From assembly GCF_014529535.1 (NCBI RefSeq), contig NW_023504022.1, forward strand, positions 8,371,028 to 8,435,027: a DNA stretch of 64,000 nt, written 5' to 3'. Every line of letters starts with the position of its first letter. The stretch's first letter is position 1. Below, piece after piece: positions 22,465-33,660 of this stretch. The notes under the pieces are model-generated. The model saw only the letters and a list, made by a program, of their open reading frames with translations. It made no database searches and was not told the DNA's origin. Origin of the DNA: Bradysia coprophila. Lineage: Eukaryota > Arthropoda > Insecta > Diptera > Sciaridae. The translations under genes were made by a program, and so were the position numbers.

Positions 22465-25400
22465 TTAGGCCAAGTTAAATTCCTTGAGTGCATTCTGCAT
22501 AATCGTGTCCTTGACGGCGCAGAACACAAGCTTAATATTTTCCGTATCGGTGGCAGTGGTGAAGTGGGAGTAGCAGGTTTTGTCCGGATCCGGGTTTTCG
22601 TTTAAAAACTTTTTTAGAATGTAGTCCTTGGCCGATGCATGATCTTGTTTCGGGCCTGAAATTCAAGTTCTGTGTTAGTGCTGTTCGGGGGCCACTCAAC
22701 TGCACAATTCAATTATACCATCAAAATCGGGAAAATAATCGACCAGATGAGAAGTCATGATTTTCTCTTCCAACAAATCCTTTTTGTTCATGAAAAGAAT
22801 GATCGAGGAATTGGCAAACCATGGATATGTAACGATAGTCCTGAACAATGCCAGCGATTCGTTCATTCGATTCTGGGGACACACATAAGTTAGTGAAACA
22901 GTTACAACGATCAAGTAGAGCTTTCTCGTTATTACCTCATTCGTTTCGAACAACATCATGTCGTATTCACTAAGTACAGCCAAGAAAATAATCGAAGTCA
23001 CATTCTCGAAACAATGAATCCATTTACGTCTTTCGGATCTCTGGCCGCCCACATCAACCATACTAGGAAAGTTACAATATTGAATACTGTCCGAGAGAAT
23101 AACAATGTTTCAATCCTCATTTACCGGAAAACTATACCGTCCAAATCGAAAGGATACTCAATGATTCCCGTGGTAGGTTGACGAGCTCGTAGAATGTCTT
23201 GTTCGGTTGGTAGATAGTCATCAGTTCGGATGCGTGCCATGTCATCGAGATAACTAAATAAGAAATCAATTGTGCTTAGGACGGAACGGATTTTGGTTTT
23301 ATGAAGGAGTTACTATTTCGCTGAATCCGTCAACTGGTACTCACGACGCCTATCGTAACACGCCTAGAATTTTAGTTTGTGGGAGAATGGTGAGTAAAAA
23401 ATGCGAAAAAATTTGAGTCTGAGCTGAGGGTACCTGTATTCCTGTATCACTCCACAACGACATAATAGCATCGGAGAATTGGGCCTCCAATGTCATCACC
23501 ATTTCAAAATCTTCGCCTTTAATTAGTTCGGCATTCTCCTACGTGATCATAAAATAAAAGCAAGGTCTTTGGTGAACGTAAGCCGTTTACTTACTCCATT
23601 GGATGAATCATTGTACTCGATGCCTAGTTGCTCCATTCCCTTGATCATCGATTGTATGGACATGAACACGTTTTGGTAGATCAGTTTACAGAAACCTTTT
23701 TTATCTTCGTCAGAGTAACCGGAACCGTGGATAATTCTCATCTGTTTGATGAATGTCGATTTTCCAGACTCTCCACAGCCAAGCAGTAACAGTTTGAGTT
23801 CTCTTAAGGATTAGAAAGCTTGGTTCAGTGTATGCCTAAAATTCATACGATTATTGAAATACTATGCTGAGTATCATCAACTCAGCAGTCAAACGTATGC
23901 ACGGTTGGTTTGAAACGAGATTAAATAGGGACCGCCGACCACCAATATTTTTTTTTCATATTTATAATGAGTGATGGACAAGAACATCACACAGGAAAAA
24001 ATTAGCCCGAACCCCTGAGCCGTTTCTGAGAACCAGTGGATGCGCTACCACGAGCAGTCAGACACAGCCTGATCACAAATTTTAATGGGGATCGGTAGAG
24101 GGAAAAATTCTAAGATATACTGTGTAAAAAATATTGCTTTCGGTCATTTGCTCTCGGAGCAATAACTGTTGAAAGTCAAAATTTCACCATTTTCGAAGAG
24201 TAATATATCCCTGACAAAGTGACCGACCCAGCCAGTTAAGATTGATTCTAGACGCGGTTAGTAAGCTCTTTCGAATGAAGAAAAAAAAAATTTGAAAAAG
24301 TTCTTTTAAGTTACATTTTTAGAGAAGTTACCGCTACCCTCGGTGAAATTTGGCCACTTCTGTACCTTTCTGGTAGCCTTGTTTCAAACTTATTTGCGCG
24401 TAGTATTATAGCCTGAGGAATAAGCTTTTCAACGATACCAAACATGCCATACTTGATCCCCAACAAGTACTGTTGATGATACAGTTTTTCAATCGAAGTC
24501 AGTCTACTCGAAAATCTGGAGCCCTCGAAAACGAAATTATTAAATTTAAAGATTTTTTTGAAAAGAAGTGGACTTTAATGACTCTCTGAGTCGGTACCTA
24601 ACATATAATTGAGTAAAAGACATTCAATTGTAATATTATCTTGAAATTTAATAATTTCGTTTTCGAGGGCTTCAGATTTGCGAGTAGAGTGACTTCGATT
24701 GAAAAACTGAATCATCAACAGTACTTGTTGGGGATCAAGTATGGCATGTTTGGTATCGTTGAAAAGCTTATTCCTCAGGCTACAATATTAGCGGAAAATA
24801 AGTTTGAAATAAAGCTACCAGAAGGGTACAGAAGTGACCGAATTTCACCGAGGGTAGCGGAAAAAGTAACTTCTCTGAAAATGTAACATAGAAGAATATT
24901 TTCAATTTTTTTTTTCGTCATTCGAAAGAGCTTACTAACCGCGTCTCGAATCAATCTTAACTGGCTGGGTCGGTCACTTTGTCAGGGATATATTACTCTT
25001 CGAAAATGGTGAAATTTTGACTTTCAACAGTTATTGCTCCGAGAGCAAATGACCGAAAGCAATATTTTTTACACAGAAGATATTAGAATTGTTCCCTCTA
25101 CCGATCCCCATTAAAATTTGTGATCAGGCTGTGTCTGACTGCTTGTGGTAGCGCATCCACTGGTTCTCAGAAACGGCTCAGCGGTTCGGGCTAATTTTTT
25201 CCTGTGTGATGTTCTTGTCCATCACTCATTATAAATATGAAAAAAAAAAAAAAATATTGGTGGTCGGCGGTCCCTATTTAATCTCGTTTCAAACCAACCG
25301 TGTATGCTAAAGAACAACTTTTCGATTGGTTAGTACAAGCTGGTAACATGAAAGGGTAGAAGACGATCGAACTGAGTTTAAATTTGTTGTAATTTCTCGT

Positions 25401-26296
25401 CACTCGACATTGCAAAGGTGATAAGTAAAGGTAAGTTGTACGGGATGGTTTTCTAAACGACGCTAAGTAGTAGGTTACATTGGATGCTGAGAAAGTAACT
25501 CATTACATGAGATAACAATTTTGTAAAAAAGGCAGACCCAGTTGTGTGTTTTTGAGCGACTGTATTTTCGACAAGTGCAGACCTGAAGGAGAGGCATGCA
25601 ACTACACTTGTCCAAAAACATCTCCCAAAGCAAGTTGCTCAAAACCACACGATTCAGTTTGTGATTATCACAAAGTTGTTTCCGAAGTAATGAAATACGT
25701 ATCAGCATCCAATGTATTCTGGTTTACTACTTACCCCATGTGAAAGTTGATTTCCACAAAGAAAAAAGGAAAAAATTTACCGAAAATAGTCAATAGTCAC
25801 ACATAATGGATCGTTTTCGCAGGGGGTAAATTGCTGTGTAATGGTCAACTTTTGTATGGGGCAGGTAGTAAATGAAATTTCTTCATTTTTTCACGTTGTA
25901 TTAAAGACACTACCGGACGCAGACACGTTCCCCGTTTATTTACGCAGAATAGGTGGCAATCTCTCAACAATGCCACTATCACTTTACACATTTTATCTCA
26001 AATTAGTGAGTATACTGTTCAGGATTTACAGGAAAACATGAACTGATACTGTGCGACGGAGATATCTCTTTAAGGTGCAACCAAAAACATTTACAATTTT
26101 CACAGACCGCGACACCACCGAATCTATTACTTGATTTGTTTTCACAATTTCCTTTAATTGGAATTTTATTTTATGACCGTCCGAGAAGGCTCGACACTTA
26201 CCTTCTTGCATTGCTTTTATCCTTCTTCAGCTGCTTTTCGATTTCCTGGTTGATTCGTTTCTGTTCTTTAGCTTCTTCAGACATACAGCACTCCAT
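22465..26296 (-). CDS. Guanine nucleotide-binding protein subunit alpha, Gq class (divergent)
   Basis: Eight exons on the minus strand: 26296-26202, 23802-23595, 23538-23434, 23363-23314, 23253-23125, 23062-22936, 22872-22719 and 22655-22465, giving 352 residues with phases agreeing throughout. Diagnostic parts: N-terminus [20 protein letters not shown] with palmitoylation cysteines, P-loop GCGESGKS, switch I Arg177 in RARQPTTGI, switch II DVGGQ with Gln203, [29 protein letters not shown], and C-terminus LKEFNLA. Gq alpha couples receptors to phospholipase C-beta at the plasma membrane. Several normally invariant positions differ (P-loop GTGESGKS to GCGESGKS, V to Q after switch I Arg, one residue lost near ETNENRMNES), so this may be a fast-evolving Gq paralogue rather than the main copy. 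Confidence 0.9.
23901..25301. mobile_element. Foldback transposon, 1.4 kb, arms about 650 bp, in Gq alpha intron 1
   Basis: The left arm starts ACGGTTGGTTTGAAACGAG and the right end is its reverse complement. Pairing continues almost to the centre: GAACATCACACAGGAAAAAA, CGGTCACTTTGTCAGGGATA, GTACTTGTTGGGGATCAAG and others appear in both arms with few differences. The unpaired middle is about 90 bp (24555-24642). GTATGC lies at both edges (23895-23900 and 25302-25307), a likely 6-bp target-site duplication. No transposase is encoded; an 81-codon open stretch inside the right arm looks accidental. Confidence 0.88.
25465..25740. repeat. Inverted repeat (MITE-like) in Gq alpha intron 1
   Basis: GTAGTAGGTTACATTGGATGC on the left pairs with GCATCCAATGTATTC...TACTAC on the right, and TTTTTGAGC, GACAAGTG and GCATGC-centred parts also pair. 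A further related inverted pair (TTACTACTTACCCCATG at 25727 and its partner near 25855) lies just outside. Confidence 0.6.
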
Positions 26297-27639
26297 TGTG
26301 ATAGTATCCACCCAGGCACAACTCCCTCAAAACAAGCAGACCTCAACTTGCAGCTCGAAAAAAAGCACGAAACCTAAACGTTTATCACATCGAATTCCAG
26401 AACGAAAAAGCAATAATTCAGGCCGAATGCAACCACACGAATGAGAGGTTGTCCAAACAATGTTTGCCTTCTATCTACTCGCTAGTTTAAAACTATAATT
26501 TTCCTCGCTAGTTTCAAATAAAATAAATTCCATTTTTAACAGGATTACGAGCATATAACCTTAAGTTAATATCTTCAGTGTGTTTTGTATCAAAAACATT
26601 TTTTTTTTGGTCGAATGGAATAAAAATTGCAATACACCGAACCATTTCAGTGAAATATGACGAATGTTAAATGAAGCCGTTGGATGTGCCATGGGTCGTA
26701 TTGATTTGAATTATTTGTACGGCTTCAATCGAACTATGTTGGAAAACAACAACAAACAACAAAAATAGTGAACAAGAGATTGGAAGTTGTTTGTCTGTGA
26801 ATGGAATTTCGAGGAAATGTAAAGTAGAACACGAGAATTAATGCTTTGGAACATTGTCATTGTCTCAGTATTACAAGACTTTGAGCGGTTTGCTATAAAA
26901 TCAATATAATATTGGAAAAAGGTCACGGTACCGCGATGGTAAAGGCAACCAATTGTAGAGGGAACGTTCGCGAAAGACAATTAAAATTGAAAAATGATGG
27001 ATGCGAGTTTTACAAGGGGTAAACCGCTTGGGTAATTAGTGTCACAAGTTCCAAGCAAATATTGGATCCGCTGAAAAAAAGCTGAAACAAATTCATGTCT
27101 AAATTTCACTGATGTCGACTGTTCTAAATATTTTGTATAAACTACTTATGTAGTCCCAATTGCTCCTAATTGCTAGCATTTGCCGAAGCAAGAACATATT
27201 CGCTTTAATTCAAAAATTCTTTTAAAAAAAACAAGTTAAGACACTCAATTAGGCGGCTGACAAGGAAATTTAAATGGTTCAGTAGATATTTCGGTTGAGT
27301 CTTCATTTTCAAAAGTTCTGTTCAAATTTCTCTTTATCCTAGTTAATTAGATATGAAAAGTTTCCGGTTGGAAAAGTCATCGATATGGAAAATTTATTTT
27401 GTTTCTTTGAGGTCTTCGTCATTGAAGCTATTGTCCAAGTACAAGATGTCGAGGAATTGAAGAGATTAGAGAGTAAATACATGAAATTCTAAGGAGATAT
27501 TTGACAATCCGGCAACGGTGCAGCGTAAAGAATTAGATTTCTAAAAATAGACCATGTTTAAATGGTGTCACACGATCATTTACCTTAAAATTGATGAGTT
27601 CCTTCAAAAATAACAGTTCTATAGATCTAACTAAAAAAA

Positions 27640-27900
27640 AAAACTCAGTTGTGGCAGTAGCCGGTCGCGAACCCACGACTGAAGCAATCAACATTGACTA
27701 GATCAACAAGCGTAAAATCCATTATGTCAAAGTGAACGACTGTTGATCACAGAAAGACATTTTTTAAACCAAAATCTGAGATCTCAAACGATTGTCTTGT
27801 TGGATTTTTATTAATTTTCGGTTCAAAATTAGCTGTTTGATTAAAAAAAAAAATGGTCGAGACTGGTCGCGAACCCACGGAACTCAGATGTACAGCAGAA
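27640..27900 (-). repeat. Two B-box-like (tRNA/SINE-like) repeat units
   Basis: CGTGGGTTCGCGACC on the minus strand (27663-27677 and 27865-27879) matches the Pol III B-box consensus GGTTCGANNCC except at one position. A T-run of at least eight follows downstream on the minus strand. For the first unit, GTTGATCTAGTCAATG lies about 35 bp upstream of the B box and could be a decayed A box. Confidence 0.5.
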
Positions 27901-28917
27901 ACTCATAATCTATGTAAATATGCTCGATTGTTTGTATTATATACAAACACCATTGTAATCTCGAATCATGCATATGCACAGTTGTTTGTTGTGTGATTCA
28001 ATCGCAATGTATGGCTGACTTTATAAGTTGTTTATTTCAGCAGTGTCACTTAGAATAAACGATGCCTTTACGTCGATATAGCACTATTAAAATGCAATTT
28101 TGTTCAATTAAATAGAAAGAATTATTCAAACAATCGATACAGTGTCAAGTCAAATAAGTACATCTAAAATTACAATTCTAATTGAGAGTCTGTGTGTGTG
28201 TGTCAAGTAACAATGCCGCTAACACCATTCCGTATACATTTCATTTTTTATAATTCGCTAAGACCAATTTTACCACGATACTGTTCATATACGACATCCA
28301 AAAATGACATAGTTACTGGTACCGTTGGTGGTTCGAGAGTGTATTGTGCATTCGTGTACGGTAGGCTCGAAGAATCATAGCTTGTACCTTTTTGCTAAAT
28401 TTTGATTTCTTTTTCTTACTTTTTTATTGTTGACATTTCGAGTCATTTTGTTTTCGTTACGAAAAAAGAATTATCTCTAATTCATAGCGGGTCAGATATT
28501 TGGAGAAATGGAACATTTTGTGGGATCGAACGTTTTCGTCCGTGATTTTCAATGCCATTCTCATCGAATTGTCGAATTTTTTCTTAAAACTGTTCTTGAT
28601 TACACCTGTTAAGAAATGTTCTAAGCACTCCAATGTGTGATCGAGTTATCCTTTGCGAGAAAATCAAGTTGTAGATAATCAAAGCAACAGAAGAAAAAAA
28701 AGATTAAAGCTTCGTGAGTTGCAGGTGACCCAGCGTGCGGTGATAGTAGGTCTGAGAAGCAACAGGTAGCGAAAGAAAGATAGGTAATGAAGTAAAAAGA
28801 CACTTCAAGCATGAGTGGTACTCTAAATAGAGTACTGAAAGGTTAGTTTAGTCAAAGTTGATGAAAGAAAAAAAAAGAAAAGAAAGAAAGGAAAAAGAAG
28901 AAAGAAAGAATAGTGGT

Positions 28918-28976
28918 AGATTTATCAGGCTGGGATCGATGGAGATCTTTTGTTTCTAAAAAAAAAAAAAAAAAAG
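28918..28976 (-). mobile_element. Fragment of a LOA-like element 3' end
   Basis: AGATTTATCAGG.TGGGA and GATCTTTTGTTTC match the 3' UTR of the element at 14650-14740 with an internal gap. It lies inside the LTR element, so that element may have captured a retrotransposon tail. Confidence 0.45.
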
Positions 28977-29366
28977 AAAACAGTGATAGAGGAAGAAGCG
29001 TTGACAGCACTCAATTTGTACGTGACAAATTGGTTTGGTCGAAGGTGAAACTGTAAGAAAGAAAGTTTGACAGCATTCAATTTGTTGAAGACAAATTGGT
29101 TTGGTCAAGAAGAAGGAAAGAAAGACATGAGAGATGCGAGAGAAGAATGAAGAAAAATTAAAGACAAAAAGAAGCTAAAGAGAAGAACAGAAGATTAAAC
29201 GCACGAAAAGAAAAGAACTTAAGAAGGAAATATTGAAGAGAAAAAGAGCGAATCATGCGACACGTGAAAATTAAACATCTGAAGACATTTAGGAGAAAAG
29301 GGAAAAAGAGACTAGGACGATAAACAATGCTGACAGGAAGTTAAGACGGAGAAAAGCCAGCTGAAG

Positions 29367-29401
<35 letters not shown>

Positions 29402-29597
29402 ACGGCCGACGAAAAGGCCTCAAGAAAGACAGAAAATGGCTCAAGCTTTTAACAAGATGGGCAAACATGGCTGTGTAATCAAAGAAGTTTACTGAGGATG
29501 TGCCCGGAGTCAGCTCACCGGAGTGTGGATTGGGCACAGGCAGTAACTTCTCTCAAAGAACATGGAATTCGCCAGCGTGATTTAAAGCAGTTGAAAA

Positions 29598-29789
29598 TTG
29601 GTCAACAAGGATTGTAAAAAGGATTTAATGGCGGTAAAGCAAAGGCGACAAGAAGAAATCCAGAACAATTCGGAAAAATTGGATGGTGGGAGTAAAAGCA
29701 GCAATCAGCATTTGGAAAATGGAATGGAAGGCAACACCAACCCAACTTTTGACTTGAGCGCCAGCCAGCAGGTTCGGTGGCAATTTTGA
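29598..29789 (+). CDS. Small ORF inside the LTR element, possible gag remnant
   Basis: 63 residues, Lys/Gln/Asn-rich (CKKDLMAVKQRRQEEIQNN), just before the purine tract of the 3' LTR. No domain is recognisable. It may be chance in purine-rich DNA. Confidence 0.25.
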   Translation: MVNKDCKKDLMAVKQRRQEEIQNNSEKLDGGSKSSNQHLENGMEGNTNPTFDLSASQQVRWQF

Positions 29790-31740
29790 TTGACCTTAAT
29801 AATTGTGATTATAAGAGGTCAAGGTGGGAGTATGTTAAGAAATGTTCTAAGCACTCCAATGTGTGATCGAGTTATCCTTTGCGAGAAAATCAAGTTGTAG
29901 ATAATCAAAGCAACAGAAGAAAAAAAAGGGAAAATAAAATCAGTTTTGAACAAGAAGTTCAGGGGACAGCATCCCCAAGTAAAGTGTTTTCAATTGTAGT
30001 GAGTAGAATTCTTGACAACACCCTTATTGGTTATTTAGTTGTCGTCTGATTTAGTTGATTGATATCAATCATAGTACTATATTCTTCGTAGAGAATCTTA
30101 AGCGATTTTCTTAATGGATTTTTGTCGAATTTTTCTCAAAACTAGCTGTCTTCAACGGAGAATAAAAAAAATATTGTCGAGACTGGTCGCGAACCCACGG
30201 ACCTCAGTGATACGACAAACAGTCACATTCCAAATACAAATCAGTTGTACAACCTTACCATTTTCTAGAGATTTTCTATCCAAATTCTTTGATCTTAAAC
30301 GACTCTGTCTCATTGAAATTGTCTTTATATTTCCTCAAAAAACGCTAAGTGTCTTTAAAAAAAAAATTGGTCGAGACTGGTCGCGAGCCCATGGACCTCA
30401 GTAATACGACAAACAATCACTTTCTGTATCAAAACTCAATTGTTTGTATGTGTGATCATCGTTATTATCTCAGAAGTTGTTTCTGTTTGGTGATCGAATG
30501 GCAGCTCATGTGTGTCACATTCATTTGTGTATTATTTTAGATTGACAGCTACTACTATCTTGGATTGTCGTGGATCGTGCATCTTACAAAATCGTTGTAA
30601 AGATGATTGTAAGTTGTTCCGTATCGATTCCTTATTCTAAATTGATGTGGGGCCAAGACGGCAGCTCAATGGTTCTATGGTGAGCGTCCGTTATGTCACT
30701 TTTTTATATGATTCGTAAGCGAGAGAAGATATCAATCCACTTCCAAAGGATAACTTATAGATAAAAGTCTAAAAAAAAATTGGTTGAATTTATTTTTTGA
30801 CATTTGAATCCAAAATGGCGGAAAAAATTGGTCAAAGTCGAAAATATAACCGAGTTTCATATTTACTCGGAAACATTCTCCGTGTTCTAAAATTTAAGGA
30901 GTTTGAAGGATCTCTGAGTTTTTTTTTGATTCTCTTCTGGATTTATTGAACTGTTGAGATGGTAGTGGGTCAGTTCCTAAAATTACGTTACCGCACATGC
31001 ACACTATGTTCCCACCTCTAGAACATAAGTATTATGAAGGAATTCTGAGGTTTTATTAGGTTGACTTATGGACTTTTGCGACTGTTGAGGTTATATTATG
31101 TTAGTTCCTAAAATTCCATCTCTTTACATGGTATACCATGCTATCAGTTCTAGAATTTGAGTAATTTGAAGGATTTGTCAATTTTTTTCTGGGTTCTTCT
31201 ATATAACTAGTGTTTGATGCAATAGTTATTTACGCATAATTTCGTTCGGGATACAACTTGCGAAATTGCCTAAAAAAACCGTATACAACCGATTCGTATA
31301 CAACTTTTCATGTAAGGGGCCGAAAACCCGAGAAAATTTCTACAAAACCCCCGTTTTCGGCCTCGACACATGAAAAATCTTTTATTTCATTATTTGTAAA
31401 ATTTGAAAATTTGAAAATTTTCTGGATCACTTCGCTAGCAACTCCTTTCTTCCACTACTGTCTTAAACACAACCAAAAATCTCTCTCCATCCATTTCAAT
31501 ATTCACGCCGTATGTGCGGACGAAATTCAAAATGGAAAGTGCGGAGGTCTTTCTAACGTAGCGTCATTTTCATGCAATGAAGCGTTGAAATGTATTTTTC
31601 TGTTCACTTTTTCATCGAATCGTTCACTTAAAATTCAAATTTTTGGCACACCTACGGTATGAATTCTTGGTACAAGCAGTAAGTTCGTTACTGCTGCGTT
31701 TATACATGCATTTTAGCTTGTCACATACGGTTACGGTTAT

Positions 31741-31885
31741 TCATCTGTTATCGATAACGACGACAAAAATTATGGGTAATATGGTCCTTTATATATAGTA
31801 AAATGCATGTTAAAGAATTTGAAGTACAAGATTTGAAATAAACAGATTGAACCTACTTTGATTGATGAAGGTAATAGGAGAATGG
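31741..31885 (+). repeat. GAAGTAMAAGAT dispersed repeat, copy A
   Basis: TCATCTGTTATCGATAACGACGA, then ATATATAGTAAAATGCATGTTAAAG, then GAAGTACAAGATTTGAA at 31821, and a decayed GAAGGTAATAGGAG at 31867. Confidence 0.6.
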
Positions 31886-31986
31886 AGTTTAGAAACTACG
31901 GGTAAAATCTACTACAATTTAGTACTTTTCTTGATAAAAAGACTGCTGTCACTGAATTATTTTTTCATGAACAAACTTCACTGCTG

Positions 31987-32112
31987 TGATGGGAATGAAT
32001 CAATGTGAAGTTGTTACACAAAAAAATAGTACAGTGAGATTGAAGTATAACTATAACTATAACTATAAAAAAATGTGGCGCCTCTACCTACAGGCCAACC
32101 GACTAGGCGAAT
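31987..32112. repeat. Dispersed repeat, copy 2 (ATGTGGCGCC family)
   Basis: Same ordered blocks as 5880-5997, with an added ACTATA microsatellite at about 32046-32066. Both copies end near TAGGCGAATA. Confidence 0.65.
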
Positions 32113-32930
32113 AGACCCGAAAATAATACTGGTCATATGCTTCCCGTCTGTAATAGATAGAAAAATTGGCGCTGAAATTGCGTTTGCCAGTGGCATTGAA
32201 TAATCTGCATCTGCACTGTTGACTGTAAGCTTAATTGATTATCATCATCAAGTGCTGAAAAACGTTGTACCTCTTGGCAGATAAGATAAAACCAAATGAC
32301 ACACTTGGAAAACACTTGATCTACCAATTAGAGGGAGTTTCCATTATTTTTTTCTGATTTCGGCTCTTACATCGACAAGATTATTCAAGAAATACCGCTG
32401 ATATTTCCTTCGTCAATACAATAATCTCAAAATGGAAATTTTCAAATTTTTTAGGAGCTTGTGAAATGAAGTAATCAGTAGCTATTTACGTGTCTGTTGT
32501 GTGGACGGTATATTCTAGGCAATTTCACGATTCATAGCCCGAACGAGGTGTCCCATCCGAAAAATCATATTACATGCAAATAATCCCCCTGCGAATACCA
32601 TCCAAAACTTGTAGGGTCTTTTCATTTCATATCCACTACGAAAACACAGCATTACATGTAAATATCAAATTTTCACGAAGAAAATCATTGTCATGTAGGT
32701 TGAGCCGAAGCTCGAAAATACTGTAGTGACCAGAATGTACACTTGTACTTGACGAAACGCACCTCCCAGTTACTGAAGTTTATTGCTTAACAACACACTT
32801 GTGAGATTGCTCTTATCTCAAAATTGTTCCATCATGTAACGAATAACACTGTAACCTGCTAATGTTCCACAACAGGTGGAAAGCCATGGTACTGAAATTT
32901 AATGCAATGAAAGAGGCAACAAAGCAATTC

Positions 32931-33080
32931 TGTTATCGACAACGACAGTAGTAATAAACGACAAGCTCTGACTAAAGAGTTCTTATATAGCAAAAAGCAA
33001 GTTCAAAACAAATGAAGTAAAAGATTTCTGAAATCAATCTATGAAAATCTTCGATCAAATGAAGTAATAGATCAGATAGT
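32931..33080 (+). repeat. GAAGTAMAAGAT dispersed repeat, copy B
   Basis: CTGTTATCGACAACGAC at 32931, TTATATAGCAAAAAGCAAG, AATGAAGTAAAAGATTTC at 33012 and AATGAAGTAATAGAT at 33058. It ends about 500 bp upstream of the dioxygenase promoter. Confidence 0.65.
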
Positions 33081-33099
33081 AAAACTGTGAACATGCTTG

Positions 33100-33418
33100 C
33101 CGTCTGTGACAGCTTAACAAAAAATATGCAGGACATTCGCTTCTTCGGACATCAGTAACCATTTCGGCCAACTCCGGTGTGGCAGAAATGGACTTAGCGA
33201 TTCGGTTGCTCATAAAACCAAGAAATGGAACTGCGTCGACGTTGGCTTCGGTATCCGTTTTGAACGAATCGGCACGTGTCATGAACGGCCATAATTCCCA
33301 TTGAACGATTCATTTGAAAGCGGTCCAATGCATTTGAAGAACGGTCCACTTGACTTTGAGTTCTAATAAAATTATCGCGAAAAAAGCAAATTAAACAAAG
33401 ATAAGTCATTATTTTCAT
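33100..33418 (-). pseudogene. Possible decayed small secreted-protein gene
   Basis: On the minus strand an ORF opens with a signal-peptide-like start (MKIMTYLCLICFF), and a second frame continues with DTEANVDAVPFLGFMSNRIA. They would join only with a frameshift. I recognise no family, and the signal may be chance. Confidence 0.22.
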
Positions 33419-33556
33419 TGAAAAGCCGTAAACTCATGAATTTCCCTAATTCGATGGTTTTCGTGATGCATTGAAGACTCTTCGTCTAACAGCCAAATCT
33501 TGTAATGATCAATTAAAGAATTGTGACAAGTCTCGTCATTTATATCACCGACATTT

Positions 33557-33618
33557 AGATAAGATTAGACGTTTACTCTCTATAAAATCGTTGACCAAAA
33601 CCGTAGAGTAGCCAGTTA
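33557..33618 (+). promoter_or_regulatory. Core promoter of the dioxygenase gene: GATA site, TATA box, initiator
   Basis: TATAAA at 33581-33586 is followed 33 bp downstream by CCAGTT (A at 33614), close to the arthropod initiator TCAGTT. Transcription from 33614 leaves a 47-base 5' UTR. AGATAAG at 33557-33563 just upstream is a GATA-factor site, common in insect gut-expressed genes. This is an inference from motif position only. Confidence 0.6.
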
Positions 33619-33660
33619 TAGTTTGTAACGAATTAAAGGCGAGACGGAATCCGAACCGAT

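Larger units (their letters stand above)
28607..30017 (+). mobile_element. Non-autonomous LTR retrotransposon (1.4 kb)
   Basis: The 3' LTR is 29833-30017 (starts TGTTAAGAAATG, ends TTGACA). Its first 96 bp are repeated exactly at 28607-28702. ACACC flanks the element on both sides (28602-28606, 30018-30022), the 5-bp duplication expected for LTR elements. A purine-rich tract (AAGGTGGGAGTA) precedes the 3' LTR. The interior is long purine-rich DNA with a poly(A) run at 29362-29399 and no RT, protease or integrase. The 5' LTR loses similarity after 96 bp, so it is truncated or rearranged. Identity of the shared LTR part implies a recent insertion. Confidence 0.85.
28030..30545. repeat. Duplicated repeat unit, copy 1 (interrupted by an LTR element)
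   Basis: 28030-28606 and 30023-30545 together match 36087-37920. Shared text includes GTTTATTTCAGCAGTGTCAC, CGTATACATTTCATTTTTTA, GTCGAATTTTTTCTTAAAAC, ATTTAGTTGTCGT, two B-box units (30185, 30379) and TCTCAGAAGTTGTTTCTG. The LTR element splits it at 28607-30017. A third, decayed copy starts near 38095. Confidence 0.85.
26297..33580. other. Repeat-rich intergenic DNA between the Gq alpha and dioxygenase genes
   Basis: 26297-26460 is probably the Gq alpha 5' UTR and promoter. From 27650 on, B-box-like units, a duplicated segment, an LTR element and dispersed repeats account for most recognisable content. 30600-31700 shows no feature beyond AT-rich, weakly repetitive text. Confidence 0.5.

Noticed and set aside
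24641..24886. 81-codon ORF ([17 protein letters not shown]...)
   Set aside because: It lies wholly within the right arm of the foldback element and has no recognisable domain; the inverted left arm lacks a matching intact frame.
25546..25743. Cys-rich 65-codon ORF resembling a small secreted peptide
   Set aside because: It lies inside an inverted repeat in the Gq alpha intron, and the cysteines follow from the repeat sequence.
27640..27700. A functional tRNA gene
   Set aside because: The T-arm region looks right, but the acceptor and anticodon stems do not pair by eye, so only a tRNA-like repeat is claimed.
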